DNA of 64,000 nucleotides, taken from Aldehydirespirator sp965204875. Lineage in GTDB: Bacteria; Actinomycetota; Acidimicrobiia; Acidimicrobiales; Aldehydirespiratoraceae. The notes below the pieces were generated by a model. That model saw only the letters and a program-made list of their open reading frames with translations, did not search any database and was not told the origin of the DNA. The position numbers and the translations under genes were made by a program. Positions 43,206 through 51,694 of this stretch are shown piece by piece. The stretch is from contig OZ242020.1 of the NCBI GenBank assembly GCA_965204875.1, positions 1,116,001 through 1,180,000 of the forward strand. Reading direction: 5' to 3'. Numbering within the stretch: position 1 is the stretch's first letter; the number at the start of each line of letters is the position of its first letter.

Positions 43206-45245
43206 TCAGTCAGCGACGGTGCCCTCGCGGCCGCGGCGTCGCAGGGCAATGCCGACCCCGATGCCGAGCGCGGCGAGCACGACCAGCACGACCACGATGG
43301 TGCCGCCGGCACCGCCCCCATCGTCTTCGGCCATTGACGTCTCAGCGGCCGCATCGCCCGAGGGGCCACCGGACCCGTCGTCGCCCTGCCCGGCGCCGGT
43401 CGCAGGCTGCTCGGGCTCGGGCGCAGCGGTATCGGGGCCATCGGAGGCATCGGTGGAAACCGGCTCATCAGCAGCCGCATCGGGCTCATCAGCGGTGCCA
43501 GGCTCGGGCGCATCAGCCTCAGAGTCATCTGCGGCAACGCCTGTGTCCGCGGCGCCGTCAGCTTCGGGGGCCTCGGGCTCATCAGCGGCTTCCTGCGGCG
43601 CGGCCGAGCCGGCGGCGTAGGGCGCCAGGAATGAGCGCTTGGTGAGCACGCCGTGCCCCGGATCGCTGATCCAGCCGTCGTATGCGTCCGGCCGGTAGCC
43701 CCAGCGGCCGTCCGGGTAGTACAGCACCACCGCCGGCGCCTCCGCCGCGAATACCTCCTGGGCCTGCCCGATGAGCGAGCGCTTCTCGTCGATGGGAGCG
43801 TCCAGGGCATCGGTGATGATGGCATCGAACTGCGGGTTCGCGTAGCCGCTGAAGATGCCGCCCACGCCGCGGCCGGGAGTGTGGAAGAAGAAGAACAGAT
43901 GGTCGGGATCAGCGTGGGCGTGCGACTCGAACACCGCGATGAACATGTCCACCGACGGGGGGCCGTCCGGGCCGGGACGCCGGGCCGCGGAGATCGCCGG
44001 CGCGTCGAGCGGCTCGACGATGATGTCCACACCGATGGCGGACAGCTGCTCGGCCACGAGCTCGCCCGAGCGGATCTGCGGCGGCGCGGCCGCATTCACC
44101 AGCAGGGTGAACGCCAGCGGGGTGCCGTCGGCGGCGCGGCGCACACCGCCGTCACCCACCGCATACCCGGCCTCGTCGAGCATGGCCCCGGCGGCGTCGA
44201 CATCGAAGGAGTGGCCGCCTGCGGGATGGGCCCACGGCGAGTCGGGGTGGGTCCACGTGTCGTTGCCGGGACGCCCCAGGCCGCCCTCGACGATGTCGAC
44301 GATCGCCTGCACGTCGAGCGCCATGCTCATGGCCTTGCGCACGGCCGGGTCCCGCAGCATCGGCTTGCGGGTGTTGAACATCAGGTACACCGACTGCATG
44401 CGGCTGCCGGTTATGACCGACAGCTCGCCGTTCTCCTGCACCCGCGGCACCAGCGGCGCCGGCAGGTTGCGGGTGACGAAGTCGAGCTCGCCCGTCTGGA
44501 GTCCGGCGAACGCGGCCTGAGCGTCGGCCACCACCGGCATGATCAGCGTGTCCACCAGGGGCGCGCCCTTGAAGTAGTCGGGGTTGGCCTCGAGGCGGTA
44601 GGAGACGCCGGGGTTGTACTCGACCATCTTGTAGGGGCCGCTGCCCACGGGAAGCGAGGTGGCGTCGGCCCTGAGGTCCTCGACGTCGGACCAGATGTGC
44701 CTCGGCAGGATGGGCGTGTCGCCGCCGGGGAGCATCTTGAAGGTCGTGACAGGCTCCGCGAAGGTGATGTCCACGACGGTGGTGCTACGAACGTCGGCGG
44801 ACACGAACACGGGATGGTCATAGACGTGGTGGCCGTAGCGGCCCGGACCAGCATCTTCTGAGAACAGCCTGAAGGTGAAGGCCACGTCCTCGGCCGTCAT
44901 CGGGGTGCCGTCATGCCATCCGACGTCGTCGCGCAGGGTGACCGTCCAGGTGCGGTAGTCCTCGGAGGGCTCCGCCGCGGTGGCCAGCCAGGGCTCCGGG
45001 TCGAGGCGGCTCTGCGACCAGAACAGGGTGTCGTAGACCAGCATCGTGAAGTCGTGGGTCAGCGGCAACGCCTGGGGGACGATGAACGGGTTGAGGTTCT
45101 TCTCGGCAGCGTGCAGTCCCACGCGCACCGTCACCGGCTCGCCGTCCTGGGCGGTCGCCAGCGGCGCCAGAGATGCCATAGAAGCCAACGCGAGGCCGGC
45201 CATGAGCAGGATCGCGGTGAGTGCGGTGATGCGGTGACGAAGCAT
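43206..45245 (-). CDS. ABC substrate-binding protein (family 5) with C-terminal membrane anchor
   Basis: From ATG 45245 there is a secretion signal (LTAILLMAGLALASMASLAP...) and a mature family-5 solute-binding domain with VTVRVGLHAAEKNLNPF, WHDGTPMTAEDVAFTFRLF and LPVGSGPYKMVEY. The last about 100 residues are an acidic Pro/Ala/Asp linker and a transmembrane helix (TIVVVLVVLAALGIGVGIAL) with a basic end. It is therefore tethered by its C-terminus rather than by a lipobox, which is unusual. Ligand is unknown; NikA-like nickel-chelate binding is suggested by position in the hydrogenase region and by the shared operator upstream. Confidence 0.85.
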   Translation of the reverse strand: MLRHRITALTAILLMAGLALASMASLAPLATAQDGEPVTVRVGLHAAEKNLNPFIVPQALPLTHDFTMLVYDTLFWSQSRLDPEPWLATAAEPSEDYRTWTVTLRDDVGWHDGTPMTAEDVAFTFRLFSEDAGPGRYGHHVYDHPVFVSADVRSTTVVDITFAEPVTTFKMLPGGDTPILPRHIWSDVEDLRADATSLPVGSGPYKMVEYNPGVSYRLEANPDYFKGAPLVDTLIMPVVADAQAAFAGLQTGELDFVTRNLPAPLVPRVQENGELSVITGSRMQSVYLMFNTRKPMLRDPAVRKAMSMALDVQAIVDIVEGGLGRPGNDTWTHPDSPWAHPAGGHSFDVDAAGAMLDEAGYAVGDGGVRRAADGTPLAFTLLVNAAAPPQIRSGELVAEQLSAIGVDIIVEPLDAPAISAARRPGPDGPPSVDMFIAVFESHAHADPDHLFFFFHTPGRGVGGIFSGYANPQFDAIITDALDAPIDEKRSLIGQAQEVFAAEAPAVVLYYPDGRWGYRPDAYDGWISDPGHGVLTKRSFLAPYAAGSAAPQEAADEPEAPEADGAADTGVAADDSEADAPEPGTADEPDAAADEPVSTDASDGPDTAAPEPEQPATGAGQGDDGSGGPSGDAAAETSMAEDDGGGAGGTIVVVLVVLAALGIGVGIALRRRGREGTVAD

Positions 45246-45289
45246 GGGGCGGCACGCTACGGAGTCGCGGCACCCGCAATCAAGTTTAC

Positions 45290-45308
45290 TATATGCAATA
45301 TGCATCTA
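45290..45308. promoter_or_regulatory. 19-bp palindromic operator, site B
   Basis: TATATGCAATATGCATCTA fits the consensus of sites A and C and lies 44 bases upstream of the substrate-binding protein start. On the minus strand a TAAACT -10-like box follows one base after it, so a bound regulator would cover the promoter. Confidence 0.75.
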
Positions 45309-45342
45309 GTATGGGTAACGCCATCGGCGGTGGGCGGCTCCC

Positions 45343-45597
45343 TCAGCCGTCCTCGGTCACCAGGATCTCGAAGCGATCCATGTAGCGCTCAAAGCGGGAG
45401 CGGACCTCGGCCTGGCTGAGTCCCAGGTCCTCGAAGCGGTAGCGGTGGGCGCCGTGCCTGCCGGTCGGGGTGGCGGCCACGTGGGCGGCCATGGCTCCGG
45501 CGGCCTGCGGGGTCAGCACCATGCCGAGCTGCTCATAGACGGAAGCGGCCACCGCCACGCCGTCACTGCTGACCAGGCCGTGGGGCGCCCCAAGCAC
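45343..45597 (-). pseudogene. Sulfotransferase C-terminal remnant
   Basis: The peptide has VYEQLGMVLTPQAAGAMAAH and HRYRFEDLGLSQAEVRSRFERY. This is the very C-terminal helix-loop motif of actinobacterial sulfotransferases (the GLxPxxVRxRFxxY pattern). About 250 upstream residues, including the PAPS-binding region, are missing; instead the hypF promoter region follows. It is best read as a decayed fragment left by rearrangement. Confidence 0.6.
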
Positions 45598-45632
45598 GGG
45601 CGATGTGCCGGTATCGGCCGCGAACCTCAGCC

Positions 45633-45649
45633 AATATGCATCGCACCTC
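45633..45649. promoter_or_regulatory. Degenerate operator-like site D before hypF
   Basis: AATATGCATCGCACCTC aligns with the A/B/C consensus if two bases of the central spacer are missing: left half like site B, right half like site C. It lies 24 bases before the hypF start. Shortened spacing makes binding uncertain. Confidence 0.35.
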
Positions 45650-45672
45650 TGATAAGGGTAATGCGATCAACG

Positions 45673-48051
45673 ATGCAGCGCAGGCGGCTTGAGATTTCCG
45701 GAACCGTTCAGGGCGTGGGGTTCCGGCCCCACCTGCACCGGCTGGCGCGGCGGCTGTCGCTCACCGGCGGCGCGGGCAACCACGGCGACGGGGTGTGGTG
45801 CGAGATCCAGGGTCACGGCACCGACCTCGACGGGTTCGAGTTGCTCGTGCGCGCCGAGGCTCCCCCGCTGGCGGTAATCGAATCGTTGCGGTCTGTCGAG
45901 GTGGCGCCCGTCGAGGGCGAGCGCGGCTTCACGATCGCGGCCAGCGCCGCGGTTCCCGGTGCCACGACGCGCACCGTGCCAGGTGACGTCGCACCATGCG
46001 GCCACTGCCTCGACGAGATCGCGGACCCCGGTGAGCGCAGGTACCGCTACGCGTTCACCTGCTGCACCGACTGCGGTCCCCGCTACACCGTCGTGAGGGG
46101 CCTGCCCTATGACCGCGAGCGCACGTCCATGGCCGCCTTCGAGCTCTGCGACGCCTGCGAAGCCGAATACCGCGATCCCCATGACCGGCGCCACCACGCA
46201 CAAGCGCTGAGCTGTCCCGCGTGCGGGCCGCAACTGTCGCTGCAGGCACTGGCCGAGGACCCTCCAGCCGGCAATGGCTTCGTGGACGGAACCGCCATCA
46301 CCGACCCGGCCGATGCAGTGGCACGCGCCGCTGCGTTGCTTAGGGCGGGTGAGATCGTCGCCGTCAAGGGTGTGGGCGGATACCAGCTCGTGTGCCGCGC
46401 CGACGATGGCCCGGCAGTGGCCCGGCTGCGGCGGCGCAAACACCGCGAGGAGAAGCCCTTTGCGCTGCTGGTTGCCTCGATCTCTGAGGCCCGCACTCTC
46501 GTTCACCTTGATGATCTGGCGGAACGGGCACTGAGCGGGCCCGAAGCACCCATCGTGCTGGCACCTCGGCGTGAATCCGCCCCGGTCGCCGCCGCGGTGG
46601 CGCCCGACACCCGGCTGTTGGGGGTGATGCTCCCGGCGACGCCCCTGCACACGCTGCTAGCCGGCGAGACCGGGCCGGCATTGGTGTGCACCAGCGGCAA
46701 TCGCTCTGACGAGCCCATCGTCACCGACGACGCCCGCGTGCGCGACGACTTAGGCGGGATCGCCGACGCAGTGCTGAGCCACAACCGCGTGATCGAGCGC
46801 CGCGCCGACGACTCGGTCGGTCACGTCGTGGCGGGCGGCTTCCAACTCTTGCGGCGGGCCCGGGGGTACGCGCCCAGAACCGTCCGGCTCGGTGTGGACG
46901 GGCCGCCGGTGCTGGCAGTGGGCGCCGAACTCAAGAGCACCGTCTGCCTGGCGCTCGGCAGGAACGCGCACGTGTCGGTTCATCTCGGCGACCTCGAGCA
47001 TCCCGGCGCACTCGCCGCCTTCGAGGCGGCCGTGTCCGACCTGCTCGGACTGATCTCGGTGCCGCCGAGCCTCGTGGTGCATGACCTTCACCCCGAGTAC
47101 CTGTCAACCAAGTTCGCGGCCAGCGCCGGTGTAGCCCCATGCCTCGGGGTGCAGCACCACCATGCCCACCTGGCCTCCTGCCTGGTGGACGCCGGCCATC
47201 GCGGGCCGGCCATCGGCGTGATGTTCGACGGCATGGGATGGGGTGCCGACGCCACGCTGTGGGGCGGCGAGATCCTGCTGGGCGACACCGGCGGCTACGA
47301 GCGCTTCGCTCACCTGCGGCCGGTGCCCCTGGTCGGAGGCGCTGCCGCGATCCGCCGGCCCTGGCGCATGGCCCTGGCACATATCCATGCGGCGTTCGGT
47401 GCCGAGGCGCCCGCGATCCCGGCGTTTCAGAGCCGGGCCGAGGAAATGGCGCAGGTCTTGGAGCAGTGCCGTGCTGGCCAGTGGATACCGACGACATCGG
47501 CGGGCCGCCTGTTCGACGCGGTGGCGGCGCTGTGCGGGATCGCCCAGGCTGTGACCTACGAGGGCCAGGCCGCGATCCGCCTCGAGCATGTGGCGGGGCC
47601 GGACGTGAGACGCTACGGCGTCGAGTTCAGCCAGGGCACGCCGGAACCCGGCAAGGACACACCCGAACTCGGGAACGGATCGCCGGAACACAGCCAGGGC
47701 ACGCCGAAGCCCGGCAAAGGATCGCCGATCGTGATCGAGTGCGCTTCCGTGATAGAGGCGGTGACCGCCGATCTGCTGGGCGGGCTGCCGCCGCCTGTGG
47801 TAGCGGCGGCCTTCCACCGCTGGGTCACCGATGCGGTCGTGGCCGTAGCCAGACAAGCCCGTGAAGCGTCCGGGCTGCGGGCGGTGGCACTCTCAGGAGG
47901 CGTCTTCCAGAACCGGCGCTTGGTGGAGTTGATTGTTCCCGAGTTGGATCAGGCGGGCTTCAAGGTGCTGTCTCACCGCCAGGTGCCGCCCAACGACGGA
48001 GGCATCTCACTGGGGCAGGCCGCCGTCGGAAGGGCCATGCTCTCGGCTTGA
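45673..48051 (+). CDS. hypF: Carbamoyltransferase HypF
   Basis: HypF makes the cyanide ligands of the [NiFe] site from carbamoyl phosphate. All modules are visible in order: acylphosphatase domain (GTVQGVGFRPHLHRLARRL); two zinc-finger pairs (CGHCLDE...CTDCGPRYT and CDACEAEY...CPACGPQL); YrdC-like domain (VAVKGVGGYQLVCRA); and Kae1-like domain (VQHHHAHLASCLVDAGH, MFDGMGWGADATLWGGE, LSGGVFQNRRL). About 33 residues near 652-685 are a tandem insertion (SQGTPEPGKDTPELGNGSP and a second copy) not expected in the family. ATG 45673 is chosen; ATG 45661 is possible. Confidence 0.95.
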   Translation: MQRRRLEISGTVQGVGFRPHLHRLARRLSLTGGAGNHGDGVWCEIQGHGTDLDGFELLVRAEAPPLAVIESLRSVEVAPVEGERGFTIAASAAVPGATTRTVPGDVAPCGHCLDEIADPGERRYRYAFTCCTDCGPRYTVVRGLPYDRERTSMAAFELCDACEAEYRDPHDRRHHAQALSCPACGPQLSLQALAEDPPAGNGFVDGTAITDPADAVARAAALLRAGEIVAVKGVGGYQLVCRADDGPAVARLRRRKHREEKPFALLVASISEARTLVHLDDLAERALSGPEAPIVLAPRRESAPVAAAVAPDTRLLGVMLPATPLHTLLAGETGPALVCTSGNRSDEPIVTDDARVRDDLGGIADAVLSHNRVIERRADDSVGHVVAGGFQLLRRARGYAPRTVRLGVDGPPVLAVGAELKSTVCLALGRNAHVSVHLGDLEHPGALAAFEAAVSDLLGLISVPPSLVVHDLHPEYLSTKFAASAGVAPCLGVQHHHAHLASCLVDAGHRGPAIGVMFDGMGWGADATLWGGEILLGDTGGYERFAHLRPVPLVGGAAAIRRPWRMALAHIHAAFGAEAPAIPAFQSRAEEMAQVLEQCRAGQWIPTTSAGRLFDAVAALCGIAQAVTYEGQAAIRLEHVAGPDVRRYGVEFSQGTPEPGKDTPELGNGSPEHSQGTPKPGKGSPIVIECASVIEAVTADLLGGLPPPVVAAAFHRWVTDAVVAVARQAREASGLRAVALSGGVFQNRRLVELIVPELDQAGFKVLSHRQVPPNDGGISLGQAAVGRAMLSA

Positions 48052-48099
48052 GAGCTAGCTTTGGCATCACGGCTTGGAGACGGCGGGGGCATCGGCACG

Positions 48100-48861
48100 G
48101 TGAAGATCGGGGTTGTAGGCAAGGGCGGTGTCGGCAAGACCACCCTGAGCGCGCTCCTGGCTCGCTCGCTGGCAGCGCGCGGTCGCCGGGTGCTGGCCGT
48201 GGACACCGACTCGAACCCGAACCTGGGCCTGTCGCTGGGCCTCGACCCGGCACAGACCGAGGCCGTGCCGACCGTGCCCAGGTCGGTCGTCGTGGGCACT
48301 CGGGGCGACATGACCGTCGCGGAGTTGATGGAGGGCTATGCCGCGGCGACACCGTCGGGCGTTTCGCTGATGTCGGCGCTGCGGGTGGCCGAAGCCGGCG
48401 CCGGATGCACCTGCGGCGGTCACGCCACGGTGAGGAGCCTGCTGGGTCAAGCGCTGGACAGCGAGACTGACGACGCCATCGTGGACATGGAGGCGGGGAT
48501 CGAGCACTTGAGCCGCTCGGGCGGGACGCTGGCCCACGCCGACGTGCTGGTGCTGGTGATGGAAGCCAGCGTGAAGGCGGTCATCACCGCCCGCCGCACG
48601 ATCGAGCTGGCCCGCGAGCTCGGGATCGCCCGCTGGGTCGGCGTCGGCAACAAGATAGGGAACGATCAGCAAGGTCTGCTGGCTCAGCTGTGCAGCCGGC
48701 ACAGCGTGCCCCTAGAGGTGATCGTGCCGACCAGCGGGGAGGTAGTGAACGCCGACCGGTTGGGCCGGCCGTTGCCTCAGACCGCCGCCGAGCCGGTGTG
48801 GGCCGCCGTCGAGTCCCTCACGGATCAGCTATTGGGCATCCAAGCAACCACGCCCCGGTAG
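48100..48861 (+). CDS. CooC-like nickel-insertion ATPase with Cys-Thr-Cys
   Basis: GTG 48100 gives MKIGVVGKGGVGKTTLS (deviant Walker A), DTDSNPNLGLSLG and the metal-binding C103-T-C105 in GAGCTCGGHATV. DMEAGIEHLSRSGG and VMEASVKAVITARRT follow, all as in CooC of CO dehydrogenase, which binds Ni at a dimer-bridging CxC. It follows hypF by about 50 bases on the same strand. With no hypA/hypB in view, it may replace HypB in delivering nickel to HhyL. It is the intact reference for the selenocysteine paralogue. Confidence 0.88.
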   Translation: MKIGVVGKGGVGKTTLSALLARSLAARGRRVLAVDTDSNPNLGLSLGLDPAQTEAVPTVPRSVVVGTRGDMTVAELMEGYAAATPSGVSLMSALRVAEAGAGCTCGGHATVRSLLGQALDSETDDAIVDMEAGIEHLSRSGGTLAHADVLVLVMEASVKAVITARRTIELARELGIARWVGVGNKIGNDQQGLLAQLCSRHSVPLEVIVPTSGEVVNADRLGRPLPQTAAEPVWAAVESLTDQLLGIQATTPR

Positions 48862-48904
48862 TCGAGCTGCCGCGACTCACAGCAGTGCCGAGCAGCGTCG
48901 CTGA

Positions 48905-49354
48905 TCAGGTGCCGGCACCGAGGAATAGGGCGATCCAGATGGGCGTGATCATCGCCACCATCCCGGCAAAAATCACGTAGAGCTGCCTGGCCTGAGTCTT
49001 CACGATGGCGGCTCGCTCCTTGGCTGCCTCGGCAAAGCCGGTCTCCATCGCCGCGTTGGTCTCCGCGAGTGCCGAGTTGATCTCAGCGAGCCCGGTAGCA
49101 ATAGCGGCTCGCAGCTCGGCGAACCCAGCCTCCATCGCCGCGTTGGTCTCCGCCGACTTGATGTTGGTGTCGGCCGTGGCTGTCTGGAGCGCGGCTTGCA
49201 GGCGCTGCTCGGTGTTGGCCAGGTCGTCCTTGGTAGCCATCTGCTCCCACCCTGAGGGCGGAAGCTGATCTATGAGGATGTCAGCGGCTTCCTGATCCAT
49301 CAGTTCAACCAACTTCGAGTGCAACACGGTTCGCTGTGCTTGGGTTGTGGCCAT
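48905..49354 (-). CDS. Coiled-coil protein with C-terminal membrane helix
   Basis: 149 residues: an N-terminal helical region (LVELMDQEAADILIDQLPPSGWEQM), a long Ala/Glu-rich coiled coil of repeating ALAETNAAMETGFAE units, and a C-terminal membrane helix (YVIFAGMVAMITPIWIALFL). The layout resembles DUF1640/CCDC90-like proteins. It is at the left edge of the AT-richer insertion and may belong to it. Function unknown. Confidence 0.65.
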   Translation of the reverse strand: MATTQAQRTVLHSKLVELMDQEAADILIDQLPPSGWEQMATKDDLANTEQRLQAALQTATADTNIKSAETNAAMEAGFAELRAAIATGLAEINSALAETNAAMETGFAEAAKERAAIVKTQARQLYVIFAGMVAMITPIWIALFLGAGT

Positions 49355-49665
49355 CGCGGGGCATCCTTCCCTTCGCCGGTGTTCGGTAGGGGCGCCACGA
49401 AGCACCGAGGCTGCGGTATCTCACACGCAGAAAAGCTGACACAGCAGCAAACCACACAATACCCACGCAACGCCGTGCCCGCAACCCCCTCGTGCCAGCA
49501 ATACCTCCCGGCGGTTGCCACGCTAGTCGAGCTTCTCGGCCGCTAGACCCTGGTCACGGTCGCCACACGACCACACCACGGACTAGGTCACGGCCGCGGT
49601 CATCGTAGCGCCCGGAGCCGGGCGGGGGTGTCTGGCTTCAAGCAAGCGCAGCTATACTTACACAT
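49355..49665. other. Intergenic region upstream of the reverse transcriptase
   Basis: About 310 bases with no gene. It contains a strong hairpin CGCCCGG-AG-CCGGGCG at 49609-49624. Direct sequence echoes (GGTCACGGTCGCC and GGTCACGGCCGCG) also occur. Defence-associated reverse transcriptases often have a structured noncoding RNA template just upstream, so this interval is the place to look for one; I cannot define its ends. Confidence 0.4.
49653..49665 (+). promoter_or_regulatory. -10 box of the reverse transcriptase, leaderless
   Basis: TATACT at 49653-49658 is followed by exactly 7 bases before ATG 49666, which places the transcription start at or next to the start codon. There is no ribosome-binding site. 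Confidence 0.55.
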
Positions 49666-51216
49666 ATGAAATTACAACCATGTCAACGACAGCGAAGGAC
49701 CGCTTCACTTCATGCCCATGGGCCAACCCTAGATGAAGTGAGGTCACATTTGGAGTACGGAGCGCAGCACACCCGCAGGTGCTTACTTCCCGATATCGTC
49801 GAATGGAGAGACTTTCGTGCGGCTCCAGAACTCGTACGTCAGCAATTGCTAGCTCAAATCAGAGATGGAAGGTCTCCAGCCCGTGCCAGCCGCTTCCCAT
49901 ACCCCAAGGCAGGGACGAACGAGGTCCGGCTCGTAACCGTCTTGAATCCCTATGACGAACTTGTCTTTCGCTATACTGTGGGTCGTGCCGCACGCATCAT
50001 CGATCAATCACTCAGTACAGACGTAATGAGCTATCGCCTCGATGAGAGTCGACCGGCATGGCGTTATCGCGGTCAGAGAGAGGCGTTCAAATTACGAAGT
50101 CAGTCTGGAATACAATCACTCGAAAATCGTGACTGTAACGCCCTGCTGATGACCGACATCAGAAACTACTTCCCATCCATTACAACAGAACTTCTAGCGA
50201 AAGTTCTCCAAGAGATCGGATTGCCGGATCCGTATGTAATATCGATTGTGGACTTTCTGAGCCAACTAACAATTCTTGGAGCACCCGAAGGTTTGCCAAT
50301 AGGTCCTGAAGCCTCTAGCCTTCTCGGCAATATTGCAATGTTGCCAGTCGATTTGGCTATCGCAGAGGTCGTTACGCGCCACATTAGATATACAGACGAT
50401 AGCTGGTTGTTCTTGCGCTCAGCGAGCGACGCCGAAGAGGTGCTTGCACGATATCGAGAAGCGGCATCCGCATGTGGGTTCGATCTCAATGACAACAAAG
50501 TCAAACTTTATGACAAGGCAGACGGATCGGCACATAGGGCCATACAGCACGAGATGATCAGCTATTTCGAATCTTATTTCTCTGGCAACATTCCACCTGA
50601 TCGTGCCCATGCAGAATTTCGAGATCAGATTACATCCCAAGAACCCGATTGGGCTGTGTGCCGCTACCTCTTAAGCAAGATGAACCAAAGCCTCGACAAA
50701 GATGCTTCGAAGTCCCACGAAGAAATGTTGAATACAATTTCAGAATACCCAACAGTGATGCGCGAACTTCCTGAGCAAGCCGGAAGATACATATGTACGC
50801 TAGCCAAAAACAAGCATACACGAGACAAAATCGATCGGGACTGGCTGGTCAAACATGTCGCAAGTCCACTGACTTCACGAGACTTGGCTGGACGACTTCA
50901 AGTTTGTCGCGCGGGGAGTCTGCTCAAACTCGGCAAAGATCACGGCAGACGGATGGAAACAATCGCGACCAACTTCACTCGGCAGAGCCACATTCCCATA
51001 AGAATCTGGGCGGCGCGAGCCTGGGGTGCCTCCGAAGCGCATACACCAGCAAAGGCCGTAGAGTTTGCATGCGAATTCGGTGATTTCTCACTGCGCCGGG
51101 CGTTTGTAACCACGATCTCGTCCGAGGCGTTCAACTTGCAGAAGCGCAATCAATGTAGAGAAAAGCTGATCAAGGTTGACCGTGATCTTTTGCCATCAGT
51201 TGCACATTGGCAATAA
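49666..51216 (+). CDS. Defence-type reverse transcriptase
   Basis: 516 residues with the RT palm: TDIRNYFPSI (first catalytic Asp, residues 163-172), GLPIGPEASSLLGNIA (residues 209-224) and the YTDD box at 242-245, then DLNDNKVKL. The GLPxGPxxS form and the absence of maturase, X-domain or retron VTG motifs point to the Abi/unknown-group RTs used in phage defence. A helical C-terminal half of about 230 residues has no recognised domain. GC content is near 48 percent against about 67 percent around it, so it was acquired. It splits the hydrogenase maturation genes. Confidence 0.82.
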   Translation: MKLQPCQRQRRTASLHAHGPTLDEVRSHLEYGAQHTRRCLLPDIVEWRDFRAAPELVRQQLLAQIRDGRSPARASRFPYPKAGTNEVRLVTVLNPYDELVFRYTVGRAARIIDQSLSTDVMSYRLDESRPAWRYRGQREAFKLRSQSGIQSLENRDCNALLMTDIRNYFPSITTELLAKVLQEIGLPDPYVISIVDFLSQLTILGAPEGLPIGPEASSLLGNIAMLPVDLAIAEVVTRHIRYTDDSWLFLRSASDAEEVLARYREAASACGFDLNDNKVKLYDKADGSAHRAIQHEMISYFESYFSGNIPPDRAHAEFRDQITSQEPDWAVCRYLLSKMNQSLDKDASKSHEEMLNTISEYPTVMRELPEQAGRYICTLAKNKHTRDKIDRDWLVKHVASPLTSRDLAGRLQVCRAGSLLKLGKDHGRRMETIATNFTRQSHIPIRIWAARAWGASEAHTPAKAVEFACEFGDFSLRRAFVTTISSEAFNLQKRNQCREKLIKVDRDLLPSVAHWQ

Positions 51217-51319
51217 TGATTGCCACCCATAGAACAACGCATCTCGATACTGGTTCATAACGTCGAAGCTGCCCCTGGCAGCGCGACTTGGAATGTCAGA
51301 GTCGCCTCCATCAGAACGG

Positions 51320-51694
51320 TTAGTTATCGACCATTCCCAGGTATTGCAGCACGCGCATTTGGGTTTCGTGGAGTTTGTGGGGTGGTAACTCGCCCGTCAG
51401 TTCCTCAAGCGCTGCCTTCGGGACTGCCTGAAGCGCTGGTACTCGAATCCAACACTTCTTGGTCACGTTTCCTTCGCCGACGGCAAGCTTCACGCAGAGC
51501 GAGGTGCGGAACCGCGTGGACTTCGAGATCGGGCACCCCATTACCACCCGCCAGCTAATGTCTTCGTTATATTTCGAGTCACTAAGGAGTACGAACGGGC
51601 GGCGCGAATCATGCACGTGACGGTGATGATCATCTTCAAGTGAGATGGCTTCGTCGGCGACAAGATACACGCCGCCTGTGATCAACCTGATCAC
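51320..51694 (-). CDS. PemK/MazF-like toxin
   Basis: 124 residues starting MIRLITGGVYLVADEAISLEDD, with RRPFVLLSDSKYN and VVMGCPISKSTRFRTSL. These match the beta-barrel PemK/MazF endoribonuclease pattern (the x-PVV-L-S and S--T- elements in slightly diverged form). The ATG overlaps the stop of the Panacea gene by 4 bases, typical of antitoxin-toxin order. It is predicted to cleave mRNA. Confidence 0.7.
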   Translation of the reverse strand: MIRLITGGVYLVADEAISLEDDHHRHVHDSRRPFVLLSDSKYNEDISWRVVMGCPISKSTRFRTSLCVKLAVGEGNVTKKCWIRVPALQAVPKAALEELTGELPPHKLHETQMRVLQYLGMVDN

